A DNA stretch of 64,000 nt from Dipteronia dyeriana (GCA_032871835.1 CM065302.1:5021094-5085093); one strand, 5' to 3'; shown: positions 21,740 through 33,475, counted from the stretch's first letter. Notes: generated by a model not told the origin, from the letters alone. Numbers and translations are program-made.

Positions 21740-21950
21740 TGATTCAATGGAGATCAGTGAGAGTTGAGGAAGATCAGCTGAAGCAGTTTGCGGATCGATC
21801 TCCTGATTACTCTCACGGGTTTCTTGGTTTTCGATTGGTGTGAAAGCATATGTTTGACAGGATTTCTCAGCTAATGACAGAAGAAAGAGATATCAAGCTA
21901 GAACCCATCAATGGGACACCAGCAGAACATACTAGAGCTAAAGAGCTCAT
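21740..21950 (-). pseudogene. PMEI-3 pseudogene fragment, block A
   Basis: ATG at 21,950 (MSSLALVCSAGVPLMGSSLI) followed by a stop, then EILSNIC and downstream a decayed NPRTA...QLSLI helix seen near 21,745-21,830. Only the N-terminal half of the inhibitor domain remains. Confidence 0.7.
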
Positions 21951-21989
21951 TTTATGTAAAATGTAAAAGAGAAGAATAATAATTGTTGG

Positions 21990-22370
21990 AAGATTAATAT
22001 AAGCCTTGGATAATATTAATTGAAGTGAGATTCGAACACAAACCAACAAAAAAAAATCCAGAAAAAATTACAGGTTGAAGCTAGTGTCGGTCAGTGTCGA
22101 TTAGCATTAGTAAGGGTCCGCTAAACAATTTTTGAAAAACTTAGAAGTTACGTGAGGTTTGAAATGTTGTTGGAGGATTATTCTAAGAGATTAATAAGCA
22201 TTATTGAAGTGAATTTCATCCAAAAACAAACAAAAAAATCCAAAAAATTATTGGGTTCAGCCAATATCGATCAGTAGTTGTTGTTGGTTACACCATTTTC
22301 GAAGAGCTAAGCAGTTACATTTGGTTGGAAATGGAATTGAAGGATTACTATAAGACGGGCTCGGGCTTGA
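21990..22370. repeat. Degenerate tandem repeat, period about 195 bp
   Basis: Two diverged units share AGATTAATA, GAAGTGA, ACAAACNAACAAAAAAA, TCCARAAAA, GGTTNAGC and GGAGGATTA-type words in the same order. They lie at the right end of block A. From 22,371 to 22,690 I see nothing further. Confidence 0.5.
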
Positions 22371-22691
22371 ATCGTGGCTCGAGTCCAAACATAAATACAT
22401 AACAAATAACAAATTAAAACGGAATCATGTGGGGGGAATCGAACCAAGACTCAGAGGTATACCAAATCCGTAACCAACAAACCAGTCTTAAGTTTATAGG
22501 AAATGGTCTACCAATAGGATTTAAACACTCCAACAAGACCATTAGCACATACCAATACATACCTTATAGCCTTAAAAATGTACCGCACTTTTGTTTTATA
22601 GTCATATAGAATCAGAACCAATCAACAACAACAACAAAAATCCCCTGTAATGCTGAAGAAAAAAAGCCTGTTTTGTTTCTAAAAAATACTA

Positions 22692-23050
22692 TGTTGCAGA
22701 TGGGGGGGTAATGTAGTTGAAAAGTTCTTCCGGAGGAAGTGCTTCTATGAGGGACTGCAGTTCTGTAGACGTTGTTCTGCTTTCATGATCCATTGTTGTT
22801 AAAGCATGTAAGCTTAGTTTCGTAGAGAATCTAAATCAAACTGGATTACTTACAATTGCACAACACGAACGGGAACAGACATCAAACACGAACATGCCTG
22901 CATTGAGGTAAAGAGGAGGACGGGGATCTAACCGAGCATGCCATGTAACCTTTTCCAGGCATATTGTTGGCAGTATCCGATCTTGTAATGTGGTGTGTGA
23001 TTCCATGTTATTTCACAGAAGCAATCCATTACAGCATATAAGCATCCACA
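22692..23050 (-). pseudogene. Galactinol synthase pseudogene fragment
   Basis: Galactinol synthase (GT8 family) makes galactinol from UDP-galactose and myo-inositol, the first step of raffinose-family oligosaccharide synthesis. On the minus strand from 23,050 the frame reads YAVMDCFCEITWNHTPHYKI then GYCQQ, the family's conserved core. A frameshift at about 22,955 moves to KVTWHARL, then PPLYLNAGMFVFD, and a decayed downstream piece (LQSLIEALPPEELFNYI) starting with an ATG at 22,793. Only the middle of the protein is left. It lies between blocks A and B and is not part of either. Confidence 0.8.
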
Positions 23051-23695
23051 TGTGAACTAAATAATCTCTTAAATAACCATATTTAATTAAAGTCAACTAA
23101 TAATAGGAGTTTTTTTTACTGATCGTCCAAATCACAAGGTTTGATTTGGCATTTGATCAAAAGTCGAGGGTTATTTATAATTCTGTAGTTTTTATTTTAA
23201 TTCACTTATATGATTGAGAAGATTTAGATCCGATAGGGAGACCCCCTCCCCTTACGGTTGGCTTTGCCAATTACATCATCGGAGACCCCTCTACTGTATT
23301 CCCAGTAGACCCTAGATCCAATTAGTGTCTATTTTTTATTTTTTAAGAACCAGAGTATATTCACTTGCCAACTTCAGGACTAAATCAAAATAGTGAAAAA
23401 AATCATACATTTTAGCATAATATTCTTCATCAAATGTGATATTTATTAAGTTAATAGTTTAAGATTCAACATGGAGATATACAACCGCATAAGCTATCTC
23501 CATGGCAACCTTTGTCCTACAGTGCCAACACTAAAGACTCAAAATGAATGTCATGGTGATTATCATAAAAACGATCAACCAAAGTTCTATTATCGATTCA
23601 AAAACTAAAACAGGAATTAGAGTTTCTAGCAGCATCCGATCAACTTTAGAATATTTTTGCAACACATTTGTGATTCAAATGCTATCAATAGTACA

Positions 23696-25984
23696 CTATA
23701 ATTCTAGTATGTCCCAGAAGGATATCTCTCCCATGCATGTTGCTGATACCGAACTTTCCCCTTCAATTGTCATGGCATCACATTTGGACAACATTTCCTG
23801 CAAATGATCCATAATTAGCCATGTATGGAGAGAAAACTCAGAGCAGAAATATCCACCAGAAACAGACCAACCGAACAAAATGAAGGGGGCACGGATATTG
23901 TGTTATTGAGAGCGCATTGATTTTAAAGATTGTGTAAGATAAGGTGTCTCAAGCAAAGTTTGAAGAAAGCAGTCCACTCAATGATCAATGATGATAAAAT
24001 GAAATTTTACAGGATTGATAATTATCAATTAGACGGGAAAGATTATGTTCTGCTACATTTCACCAGTTTAGCAAAATGAGAAATGGCAGAACAAGTCAAT
24101 CCAATTCCATCAATATGGCAAAAGAATACATCAACATGAAAGCTTCAAACAGTGAATAGATCATGCAATCTATTAGCATCTGAATTCCTAAGTTCAGATT
24201 TTTATCGTATTAGCTTCTTTGCATTATCAAACGACAGTGATATGAATACTAAAAAATAGAGAATTCAACAAAGAAGCAGCACAAACAGAGTAACTCTTAG
24301 GATAATTTTTCAGACCTGATAATCCGTCATTATGCCACTGTTCTCAGCTTCCTTCTTTTCAAGCAATTTGTTTGCAGGTTGCTCCAGCAATCGGTTCTTA
24401 ACAATCTGCCAAAAGAATCAAAATTAGAAGAAAATAAATGGACCACAATCTTCCAAGATTACTTGGATTTCAGACAAAACAAGGAAACTTCCAGACAGTC
24501 TTTCCGGCTTCTGAAGATCCATTGCAATCAAATTGGGTTAATAAGTTCAAATGGGTTCAGTTTTGTACAGAAAAATAAAGGTTATAAAGGTATACAAACA
24601 TCAAGTATACCTGTAGCAACATTTCTGCTGTTCTAAGGTGCAGGTATTGACTAGCTCTTCTCTTCTCCTGACTTAAGCACCAATAGGCCTGGAAAATTCA
24701 AAAGTACACAACTGTCATATATCGCGTTTGATTTCTCAAACAAATATCATCAAAGATACTTAGATTAAAGCACAAGATTACTTTCTGAACGTAGTCTGGG
24801 GCCGAATCATGCAAAAGCCACTCTGAAGCCAATCGAGTGTACAATGCAGAGATATCTACAAGCATGGCCTGTTCAAAATCCTCATAATATTTTGTTTGTC
24901 CATACTTATCTAATTCCACAAAAGTGTGTACGACATTCTTCAGCAGGTCACAATCAATTTGAAATCCTTCACGTTCCCGATTGATCTGCACATGAATTTG
25001 AATTAAACCAAACCCATTGAAAAGGAAACAGAATTCACAGACAAAGTAGCAAATCAACAAACCAATGATAATGCAGCAGCTTGGAATTGACAATAAAACT
25101 TCTTAAAAACCTGAAATGGAGAATAATATCGTCAATTTTTCAGAACTATTTAATATAAAGCAGCAGCCAGAATCACACAGGTACAAGACTTGAAAAATCT
25201 ACGGTAAGAAACGAACAAATACCACTTACCAAATCTTGAAAGCAACGAACAGTGAGCTCATTAAGAGACAGGAGACTTTTTTCCGCACGAGGGATAAAAT
25301 ACCGATCAAGGTAATGAAAGAATCGATATAGCCAACTTGCCATTGACTTGTAATTAGACCACATGAGCACAAGTTGTCTCAACAAATATCCCTCATCATC
25401 ATGGCACATCAGTGATGGTACCACCTGACAGCGAAATAGTAAAAGACACATTGACATCATTCTGTTAGCATAAATCATTGAAAAGTTTTCAAGCAATCTG
25501 ACACATGAACTCAACACTGAAGTTGTAATAGAAAAGCTGTTGATTCATCTACTATGTATGCCCTGTTAGAATAATTGCCACGAGATATATGAACAAAGAT
25601 GAAATATAGCATAGCATAGCATAGACTAATCTAACAATAAATTCGTAAACATGCTCTTAGCTCACCATTGTCTCGATGCTCTCTTCCAGGCTCCTCTTAA
25701 ACTGATCATAAAGATGCTTTGACTTCTCATTACCATTCTCACAAATAGACATGAAATATACACATCTACCACGTAGTTAAAGACCACAAACGAAAAGATA
25801 CATAAAACAATATCGTAGATAATAAATAAAAAACTTCTGGACACAAAGGATACTCATAATACTTCTGGTATTCTGCAAAAGTGAACTTCGTTTCCGGGCA
25901 GCCTTGCATTATCTTCTTGGCCTTGCCAATCCCTTCTTCCATTATCATCAACCCTTCCTCTAGCGGTATGTCCTTAATCGTCAT
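23696..25984 (-). pseudogene. Cullin-1-like gene, N-terminal half only, block B (may still be expressed)
   Basis: Exons by splice signals: 25,984-25,854, 25,765-25,666, 25,424-25,230, 24,985-24,782, 24,688-24,611 and 24,405-24,316. They read MTIKDIPLEEGLMIMEEGIG, then LLRQLVLMWSNYKSMASWLY, FHYLDRYFIP, NREREGFQIDCDLLKNVV, YYEDFEQAML, SAPDYVQK, AYWCLSQEKRRASQYLHL and LLEQPANKLLEKKEAENSG, colinear with plant CUL1 N-terminal repeats. A further homologous piece (SEKLTILFSIQ, about 25,111-25,145) has no splice site keeping frame; the others join in phase 0 if it is skipped. After 24,316 no cullin homology continues. A possible last exon at 23,797-23,696 (EMLSKCDAMTIEGE...) keeps frame but is not cullin-like. 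The C-terminal cullin-homology domain that binds RBX1 and NEDD8 is absent, so this cannot be a normal ligase scaffold. Confidence 0.75.
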
Positions 25985-25995
25985 GCTATCTCTTC

Positions 25996-26234
25996 TTCAA
26001 ATTATCTATCTGGGCAAGAACAATTCAGTATCAATCACACTGATCCTAATCAAGTACTTAAATTGATAGCTTAAACAACCCACAAACTCATACACTTTAT
26101 AAGTGGCAATTTAACAGCATACCCAGATCAGCAAACCAGTTAAATCAAACTTGTAACAAATAAATTCTATCAAAATTATCTATCTGGGCAAGAACAATTC
26201 ATTATCAATGACACTGGACCCTAACCAAATACTT
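25996..26234. repeat. Local duplication of the cullin upstream region in block B
   Basis: AATTATCTATCTGGGCAAGA with following sequence occurs at about 25,998-26,060 and again at about 26,176-26,240. Block A has it only once (19,337-19,400), so this arose after the block duplication. Confidence 0.8.
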
Positions 26235-27074
26235 CAATTTCAATTCATAGCAGTGTTGCAGAATGCCAATTTTCAAAGAATGAGATGAAGATGATTCAAA
26301 CCCTAACGTAAATAATGTAAAACTCACCAATAACTAATGGTTGAAAAGTGAAGTCTCGAAGGACGAGAACCGGAGAAGGCTGGTCTTCTGGTTTGGTCGA
26401 ACTGCAATTTGGAGGACGATTTTTTTTTTCTTGGGAAACAAGTTAATGAATAATGATTTGCGAATTCTATTGTTCACTGCTTTTATAGGAAACTAATTTC
26501 CGTGGAGCCCACTTTCAATCAGTAATTAAGTAGAAAAAGGAATGGGAATCACTCTTGGATTTAAATTCCCTTTCCTAATTGAAAAAGGAAATTTATTTAT
26601 ATTTACTAAAATATCCCCATTTTGTAAAAAATAAAATGTATTAAATATATCTATAAATAAGACTTCAGAATTTTATAAACACTCAAACTACTATTTTTCT
26701 TGATATAATCATATTTAACAAAATCGTAAAAAATAGTTCTCAACTTTGTTTTTCAATTTTTATTAAATATGAAGCATCGAAAAACGGTGCAAAGTAAGAA
26801 AAATGAAAAAAATAGTTGTAGACTCGGAATCTGCTATGATGTAAGCTTAACCAGGAATGTGCTATGATGTAACCATTCAAAACTTGTTGCAATTAAAGTA
26901 AAAGAAAAATGGCTGCTATGGATCATCAAGTGTGAGATTCCACAAGTTGTGCTGCTGAATCTTGGACTGCTTATTGCTGCATTGATTTTTTCAATATATT
27001 TAATTCCTCTTTCCACACAAGCAAGAAATTGGAAATCAAATCAAATCCTAAGCTGGTTGAGAAACCATATATTT

Positions 27075-28273
27075 GTTAACACTTTGACAAGTTTCACATC
27101 TTGAGATCATATTCTGACTAAGCTGATCAAGTGCAATGCTGTTGACAGAACACAAGGCTGCACATTTGTAAGCTAAATGCAAAGAAGCATCAAATATTTC
27201 TGAGATGTCAGCATAGTGTTTGAGTTCTGATTTGTGGTGAGCCCCCTGGACCAGGGACTTGATGTCCTTGTAAATTCTTGTAAAACGTATTTTGCAAACA
27301 AACCTGACTGGTATTAATGAAAACAGAAAGTAACGTTAGAAAAGAGTTTGATCCGAGGCCCGTGTTTCACACGGTGTCCTTAAGACAATTTCGTCGGACA
27401 ACACCGTATGTGTATTAGGCGATTGTCTCCCAGGATATAACGGTTCAACAGTGGTAGGTCTAAGCACTATCCAATACCAGCGAACTCAAACCGAGTTTTG
27501 AACTTACCAAGAAACAGAGAGAAAAAACGAATTCGGCTGCTCAAAAGAAACTTGAATTATTTTTCTCTGTGTGTTGAACAGAATATAAGAGGGATTAAAT
27601 ACCCAAACCAAAACCCTAGGGTTTTGGGATTAATTCGGGATTATAATTGGAAAATTCGTTTTGATTTAATAAGGAAATAATTTAATTAGATAATATTCTC
27701 CAAAGAGATTTATTTCTAATTAAAACTCGATTCTGTATTCTTAGTGATCAAGTAAGAAATCAGAATTCAAACATTCATCACAATCAAAAAACGTTGACTT
27801 AGGGAAGTGGCAAAAGGTCAACTGTACTCTCACGGTCCAATCGGAGCGGCATTTGTGTCCGCACACGAGTCGTGCATTCGAAGGTTCGGGGTCTGTGATT
27901 TGCATTCGAAGGTTCGGGGTCTATGATTCGCATTCGTGTCCGCACACGAGTCGTGCATTCCAACAATTCCAACACAGGGACTGCACCTCTTTGTTATCTG
28001 GGGATCAGTTGAATTCGTTGCAGCGATTTCTGTGAAGCTTTTGATGTTGGAATCAGCATGTTTCATTGGCAGCTCAATGGAGATCAGAGAGAGTTGAGGG
28101 AGATCAGATGAGGCGGTCCGTGGATCGCTCTTTAGAATACTCCTGCAGCTGGTTCCTGAGTGCCCAACTGAGCATATATTTTTCAGGATCTCTTCAGGAA
28201 TTCCTGAGGAGGGATAAATTGCAGAAGAAGAAACTAACAGAATGGCAGCAAAAGAAATCAGAGAAAAAGCCAT
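27075..28273 (-). pseudogene. PMEI-1 pseudogene, block B, split by a solo LTR
   Basis: ATG at 28,273 opens MAFSLISFAAILLVSSSAIY, then NICSVGHSGTSCRSILKSD and KRCSPCVGI. The frame is then interrupted by the 687-bp solo LTR. The remaining C-terminal half resumes at 27,274 (downward) with KDIKSLVQGAHHKSE-like sequence, then the AALCSVNSIALDQLSQNMIS helix. Without the insert the two halves are colinear with the intact block A gene. Confidence 0.9.
27279..27965. mobile_element. Solo LTR, 687 bp, inserted in PMEI-1 of block B
   Basis: It begins TGTAAAACG and ends CATTCCAACA (TG...CA), flanked by ATTCT at 27,274-27,278 and ATTCC at 27,966-27,970, a 5-bp target duplication with one mismatch. Block A has a single ATTCC at this place. 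Inside are two copies of a CGAAGGTTCGGGGTC motif near 27,880-27,930 and CGCACACGAGTCGTGCATTC repeated at 27,857 and 27,941. No coding sequence is present; the family is unknown. Confidence 0.85.
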
Positions 28274-28867
28274 TTCACTTGTATAAATTCCAGGGAGATC
28301 TATGGAGGGAGTATGGAGGAAAAAAAACCTGAAGAGAAAATTGAATTTTGATGAGTGTTTGGAGATTGGCTTGCCTGGAAATTGTATATATATATATTGG
28401 AATTGGGAAAAGATGTTAGCTGATATATTAATTGGTACAACGTATTAATTGGTACAACTTTGTAGGACCACTTGTCAGGTTATGCATTGATATAAGTTTT
28501 GAACCTGTCAAAGTCTTTACGGTCATATGAACGAGAAAATCTTCAGGATACCATGTGCGTTCCGTCACTAAATATAAGATATTTAGTAATCAAATCTTAT
28601 ATGGCAACTAAATGTCTTATTTTTAGTGGTCATACTTACCATTTATCTTATCTTTAATAATCGAATTTACCATTCAGCAGTACACTGATACATCGAAGAT
28701 TTTCTCCATTTGAACGTATCTAAGAACATGGCATTTTTATATTTGTATCAGGGCAGCATTTATGACTTGGCACGAAATTTTATGAACTTGTTGCGTGAAC
28801 ACTTTTAATACTAGTAGTTGATTGTTAGCAGGAAAAAATATCAACAAGGCGTCACAGTATCAAAAGA

Positions 28868-29500
28868 TCAACAAAAGTTCAGGTCATAAGAGGATTCTGA
28901 TTCATTTTTCGAGACAGTTTTGAATAATACATTTTTCGGTCTTTGAATTAAATTAAAAAAAGAGCTGAAAATGTATACTAAGCAACGTATGAGTTGGTAT
29001 GCAGTTTGAGCAATCAGGAGCATATCTTCAGTGATACCAGGAGATGGTGAGCTTGAAGAAGATATTCCATTCTCACAATTGTATTCCAATGTTGTCAATT
29101 GTCCCAGATCAGTAATGCTGTCATATGTTCTCTGATGTGAAACTTGTAATCTGCCTGGAGAATGTATTTCATGTTCTGATAAAGCATTAAACAATTTCCG
29201 AAAGTATTTTTCAATGTCGGATCAGTAGTATTATTGTCCCGGAATTGAGAGAAAGCATCAAAATTCCTGTCAAGTGTTAACTCATTTCATCGTTAGTTCA
29301 AGTGATATCAATGAGAGTAGAGGGGGATCTGTTGAGCTAGTCTGCAGGTCGCTTTGTAATATCTTCTCACAGGTTTCTTGGTTCTGCTTTTGGCCACAAA
29401 TGGTGGACAGAACATCCTGGGAGACACCCAAAGAGGCAGAGAAGTACATAGAAGTCACCGAGAGAAAAATAGCTGATCTTACAAGAGCATATGAGGCCAT
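28868..29500 (-). pseudogene. PMEI-2 pseudogene, block B
   Basis: ATG at 29,500 starts a signal peptide (MASYALVRSAIFLSVTSMYF) in frame with the mature N-terminus (LSTICGQKQNQETCEKILQ, LLSLISLELTMK). A TGA follows at 29,282-29,284, and the domain continues one base out of frame with LDRNFDAFSQFRDN. The C-terminal half (NALSEHEIHS, TTLEYNCENGISSSSSPSPG, LLIAQTAYQLIRCL) remains readable down to about 28,930. Better preserved than the block A twin, and it carries the same central offset. Confidence 0.8.
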
Positions 29501-30084
29501 ATTTTTGTTCTGTTTCCTTTTTTTGTCCTGGAAGTAATGTGTGACAGTATATATTATATACATGACCACATGAGAGACACTGACAGGCTGTGAATGTATC
29601 TGGCCATCTGGGTTGTTAATTATAGACTCTATCTAATTCATATGAAAGGATACTGTTCCAGAATTTAATAGTCAAAATCATTGACAAGCATTCATAATTT
29701 CCAGTTTAATATTCCAAAGTTTACAAGGATTTGAATTTCTTTATAATCAAGTAAAATTCAATCCATGTATTTATTTAAAGTCATTTATGAGGCAATGTGC
29801 ACATAAAGTTCAATCAATCTCCGCTTGAAATGCTACAAACCGTCATAAACTTTGTGAATTTAGGTTAATTCTTTGTAGACTCCCAAATTCACTTTTGTGT
29901 AGAGAATTAACCTTAATGTGTGCACGCCTTTAACATAATCCAATAAACGAAAATTCGTCGTTGAATTTCATAATGTTATTGTTCTGCAAAATTGATTTAA
30001 AATAAGATTATAACAGTTTACAAAGGAATTATTCAACCAACTGCAGGGACTCATTCACTGAGGAAGTTTCATAAAAATTCATGA

Positions 30085-30290
30085 TTTTGCTCGGCCTGTT
30101 TTCGTTCTAGCTCAATGGTGATCAGAGAGAGTTGAGGAAGATCAGCTAAAGCAGTTCGTGGATTGCTCTCCTGAATACTCTAACGGGTTTCTTCGTTTTC
30201 GATCAGTGTGAAAGCATATGTTTGTCAGGATTTCTCGGCTGATGACCGAAGAAAGGAATATCAAGCTAGAACCCATCAAATGGGATACCA
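30085..30290 (-). pseudogene. PMEI-3 pseudogene fragment, block B
   Basis: On the minus strand the sequence gives NEETR, a stop, then NPRTALADLPQLSLITIELE, the first half of a PMEI domain, aligned with the fragment at 21,740-21,950. No intact start was found. Confidence 0.7.
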
Positions 30291-31595
30291 GAAAAATTTA
30301 TTAGTCTTTTTTTTTTTTAATATTACAATAATTCATGATTAATAGAGAATAACATATTTCAATTTATAACCTCAAGGTTTTGACCTAATGAGCAAACCAC
30401 TTGGTCAACCCGTCTAGAAAATACTATAGCTAAATAGCTCATTTTAGGTAAAATATAAAAGAGAAGAATTATAATTGTTGAAAGATTAGAATAAGCCATT
30501 GATAATATTAATTGAAGCGAGATTCAACACAAACCAACAAATAAAAAAGTCAGAAAAATTGCAGGTTAAAACTAGTGTCCATTAGCATCAGTAAAGTTTA
30601 CGATTTTAAAATTGGGTATCTTTTTTAATTTATTACCCATTGGGTTTCAAATCCATTTTTTAATAAAGTGGGCCTTAATACCCCTTCTTAATGGGCCGAA
30701 ACCCTTTTTTCGGTCAAACATATTTAAAATTGGCTAACGATATTTACGCTCCTGAAAATTTGTACGTTCACTTCCAAATCATTATAATTTTAAAATTTCA
30801 ATATTACCCTTACTTAAAATTATTAAAATGATTAATAAAAATATGTATCATACATAATATTAATAAATATTTTGAATATTTCAATAAATATTAAAATTAG
30901 TTACACAAATAACAAATTATAACAGCTTTTGATTGAATTATTATTTATTAATCAAAACAATAAATATTAAGTAACGGTTACAAAAACAAATTCAGAAGAG
31001 AAGACCATTAAATTGAATTAAAAATAAAGAAAGAAAAGATGGGTTTTTTATTTTTATTTTTTGGGGTGTAGTTGAGGTTTTTTTTTTATAAGAATGACGA
31101 TATTTGTATCCCTTAAAAACTGTTTTTACACCCCCAAATTAGTATGTTTTAAAAAATCCAATAATACTCTTGGGACTAATTGTTTGGTAGTACACCCATC
31201 AATAATTATTAATTTATTTCCTATTTTAATCTTTTGTATTTTTTTTACTATTAGTAGTTTGATATTAATATATAACATGAAAACTCTTTCCATTTTAATA
31301 AACCCTATATTCCCTTTTGAATATATTTTCATCTCTTTTTTAAGGAAATACTAATTGATTGCTAAGTATGGAAAATAAATCAAAATCATGAGATAAATTT
31401 GGTTGTGAAAAAAATAAGAACATTTCCAATATAAAAATGGTTTGTATATGAATTATTGTTGACATGACAACAATGTCAAGGAGCTTGCTTCTTATGTGAC
31501 ATAAATATGGACTTGATAGACGATCAACTTAAAATTTTGTCTTTAATGCTTCCGTTTAAAAGACATTTTGTTTTAATGATGTGTCCAATTTTATT

Positions 31596-31758
31596 TCCTA
31601 TTTTCTTTTTTATTTTATTTCCTCACCAAAAATAGATGAAAAATTAATGTCACTTTTAAATGTTTACTGAGTCAGCCTTTCTATTTTCCTTTTTCTTTTA
31701 TTTCCTCACAAAAAATAGATGAAAACTTAATGTCAATTTTAAATGGTTGCTGAGTCAG
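31596..31758. repeat. Tandem duplication of about 83 bp in the spacer 30,600-33,470
   Basis: Two units contain ATTTTATTTCCTCACCAAAA / TTTATTTCCTCACAAAAAAT, AATAGATGAAAA and CTGAGTCAG in the same order. The remainder of 30,600-33,470 is AT-rich and shows no gene, apart from the TA microsatellites. Confidence 0.75.
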
Positions 31759-32741
31759 GGGTCGTTTGTTTTTTCCACTTAAAACTTAATGGGTCTGAAT
31801 CATAATTATTAAGTTGTTTTGTTTGTTTTTAAAAGTGATCGAACAACTTAAAAATCATGAAAAAAAACTTAAAATAAAAAGTAAAAAATCATGACTTTTA
31901 ACTTAATTGCAAATCACTGAATTGCATTAAATGCAATATAAAATCTTTTCTTCCGATACTATCCCCCCATATATAATATATTTCCAATTTCATCAAAATT
32001 ACACATGGTATAAAAATCTTTATTTTAATATATTGCTTATTTTAAATAGGTTTAAAAATAAAAAAGAACCCAAATCACCGTGCATATTGGTGTTTATTAT
32101 CGATATTTTATTATGATATTATGGTTATATATATATTATAATGTTTTGTGCGAGTTTTCCTAATGTCCTTTTTAAAAAAAAAACATTTTCCTTTCTTAGA
32201 AAAATGAAGTTTTTTGTAATCAAAGATGAAGATCATGATCATATGTGTTCATATATAATTATTATTTTTGGATTGTTTTTATTCCATATTATATATATAA
32301 TTGTTTAACATAAGTATAAATATAAAATTACTTATATTCAGACAATTTTACTTTAAAAAAATAAACATGTTGACAGTACATTCAGATGTGAAAAAAAAAA
32401 ACCTGTCATTCAGGTTCAGATTTCAGTCCCTATTAAGTCATTAGAAAAATTCAGGACTGTTCAGTTTTCAGTTTAAAAATGGGTTGTGCAATATGCCGTT
32501 TGAAAGTGGAAGGTCGTGTTGACGATGTCTCATTTTTTTTTTATCACGTCAACTTGAGGTTGAATAGACACGGCTACATTGGAGAAAGTTTTTTTAAAAG
32601 AATGTCTATTAATCCTACGTGTCATCTTTTTTTTTTCGCAAGTCACGCTTGCATTTGAGATGTTTTAAGTTTTAAATTAATTTTTATTATTCTTGTTAGA
32701 AGAATAAAATCATTATATACACAAATAGACGTTCAAATTAA

Positions 32742-32745
<4 letters not shown>

Positions 32746-32786
<41 letters not shown>
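32746..32786. repeat. (TA)n microsatellite
   Basis: About 20 dinucleotides in a row; a shorter TA tract lies at 32,897-32,915. Confidence 0.95.
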
Positions 32787-32792
<6 letters not shown>

Positions 32793-33475
32793 TTATTTAT
32801 TTCTTTCAAAAACACTTTAGACTTATTATTATTATCAATATTAGATATTTTTTCTTGTAAAAAAAATATATTAGATGTTCTTCAGTTTCATTACAAATAT
32901 ATATATATATATATTTTACATATCATTTAACACATATCTACTTCTAAATTAATTGAGACATAGTATAAATCTTACATCTCAACAACTCTCTCAAACCGAA
33001 AGTGTTTTTCTAATATATATATATAAACAAAATCTTAAAATGGATTTTCAATGAAAAATAGAGTTTGATTTTTAAAAAAACTGAGAAGAGAAAAAATGTA
33101 GGGAAGAGAAAAAATCGTAAGAGAATTAAAGGTAATAACAAAATTTGAAATAATAATAAAGTTGACTAAATAACTAATAAATGATGTATGCTTACAAAAA
33201 TACAATACATTGTAATTAAAGAAAGGGCATTTTTAATATTAAATGGGGTTTCATAATAAATTAGAGTTTTTTTTTAAATTTTTGATGAATATAATTATGA
33301 AAAGGGTGTGGATGCAGTTTTTTATGGTATCAATGTATCATTATCATCACTCTTTTATAAAACAATTGGGCCTCAGACCCACTCTTTTAAAATTTGGGCA
33401 GCTTGCATAGACAAGTCCTAATATCAACCTGACCCGACCCGATCCATAACCCGCTAACGCCGTTTTTTCTACTCA

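Larger units (their letters stand above)
3283..22110. repeat. Segmental duplication, block A (expanded by insertions)
   Basis: The sequence matches block B (23,290-30,598) in the same order and orientation. The left match starts near CCCAGTAGACCC and continues through AATTAGTGTC and GATATACAAC, the cullin-like exons, and three PMEI-like genes, ending near the motif TTAGCATTAGTAA. Foreign inserts in this copy are the hAT element 3495-7170, a gypsy piece 7887-8842 and the copia/pararetrovirus composite 9539-18334. Stretches 7171-7886, 18335-18569 and 19324-19922 are noncoding flanks or introns shared with block B. The match was made by eye, so the edges are approximate. Confidence 0.85.
23290..30598. 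repeat. Segmental duplication, block B
   Basis: Second copy of the segment at 3,283-22,110, without the hAT, gypsy and copia inserts. It keeps the 380 bp of PMEI-2 that block A lost, has its own 687-bp solo LTR in PMEI-1, and a local duplication upstream of the cullin. Shared order and orientation with block A indicate an ancestral tandem duplication. Noncoding parts 23,290-23,690 and 29,570-30,080 are alignable flanks. Confidence 0.85.

Noticed and set aside
26834..27016. 60-codon minus-strand frame between cullin and PMEI-1 of block B
   Set aside because: Not conserved in the corresponding place in block A and without recognisable domain.
27602..27640. CCCTAGGGTTTTGGG looked like a telomeric repeat in the solo LTR
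   Set aside because: Only one imperfect unit; AAACCCTAG-type words are common near plant start sites.
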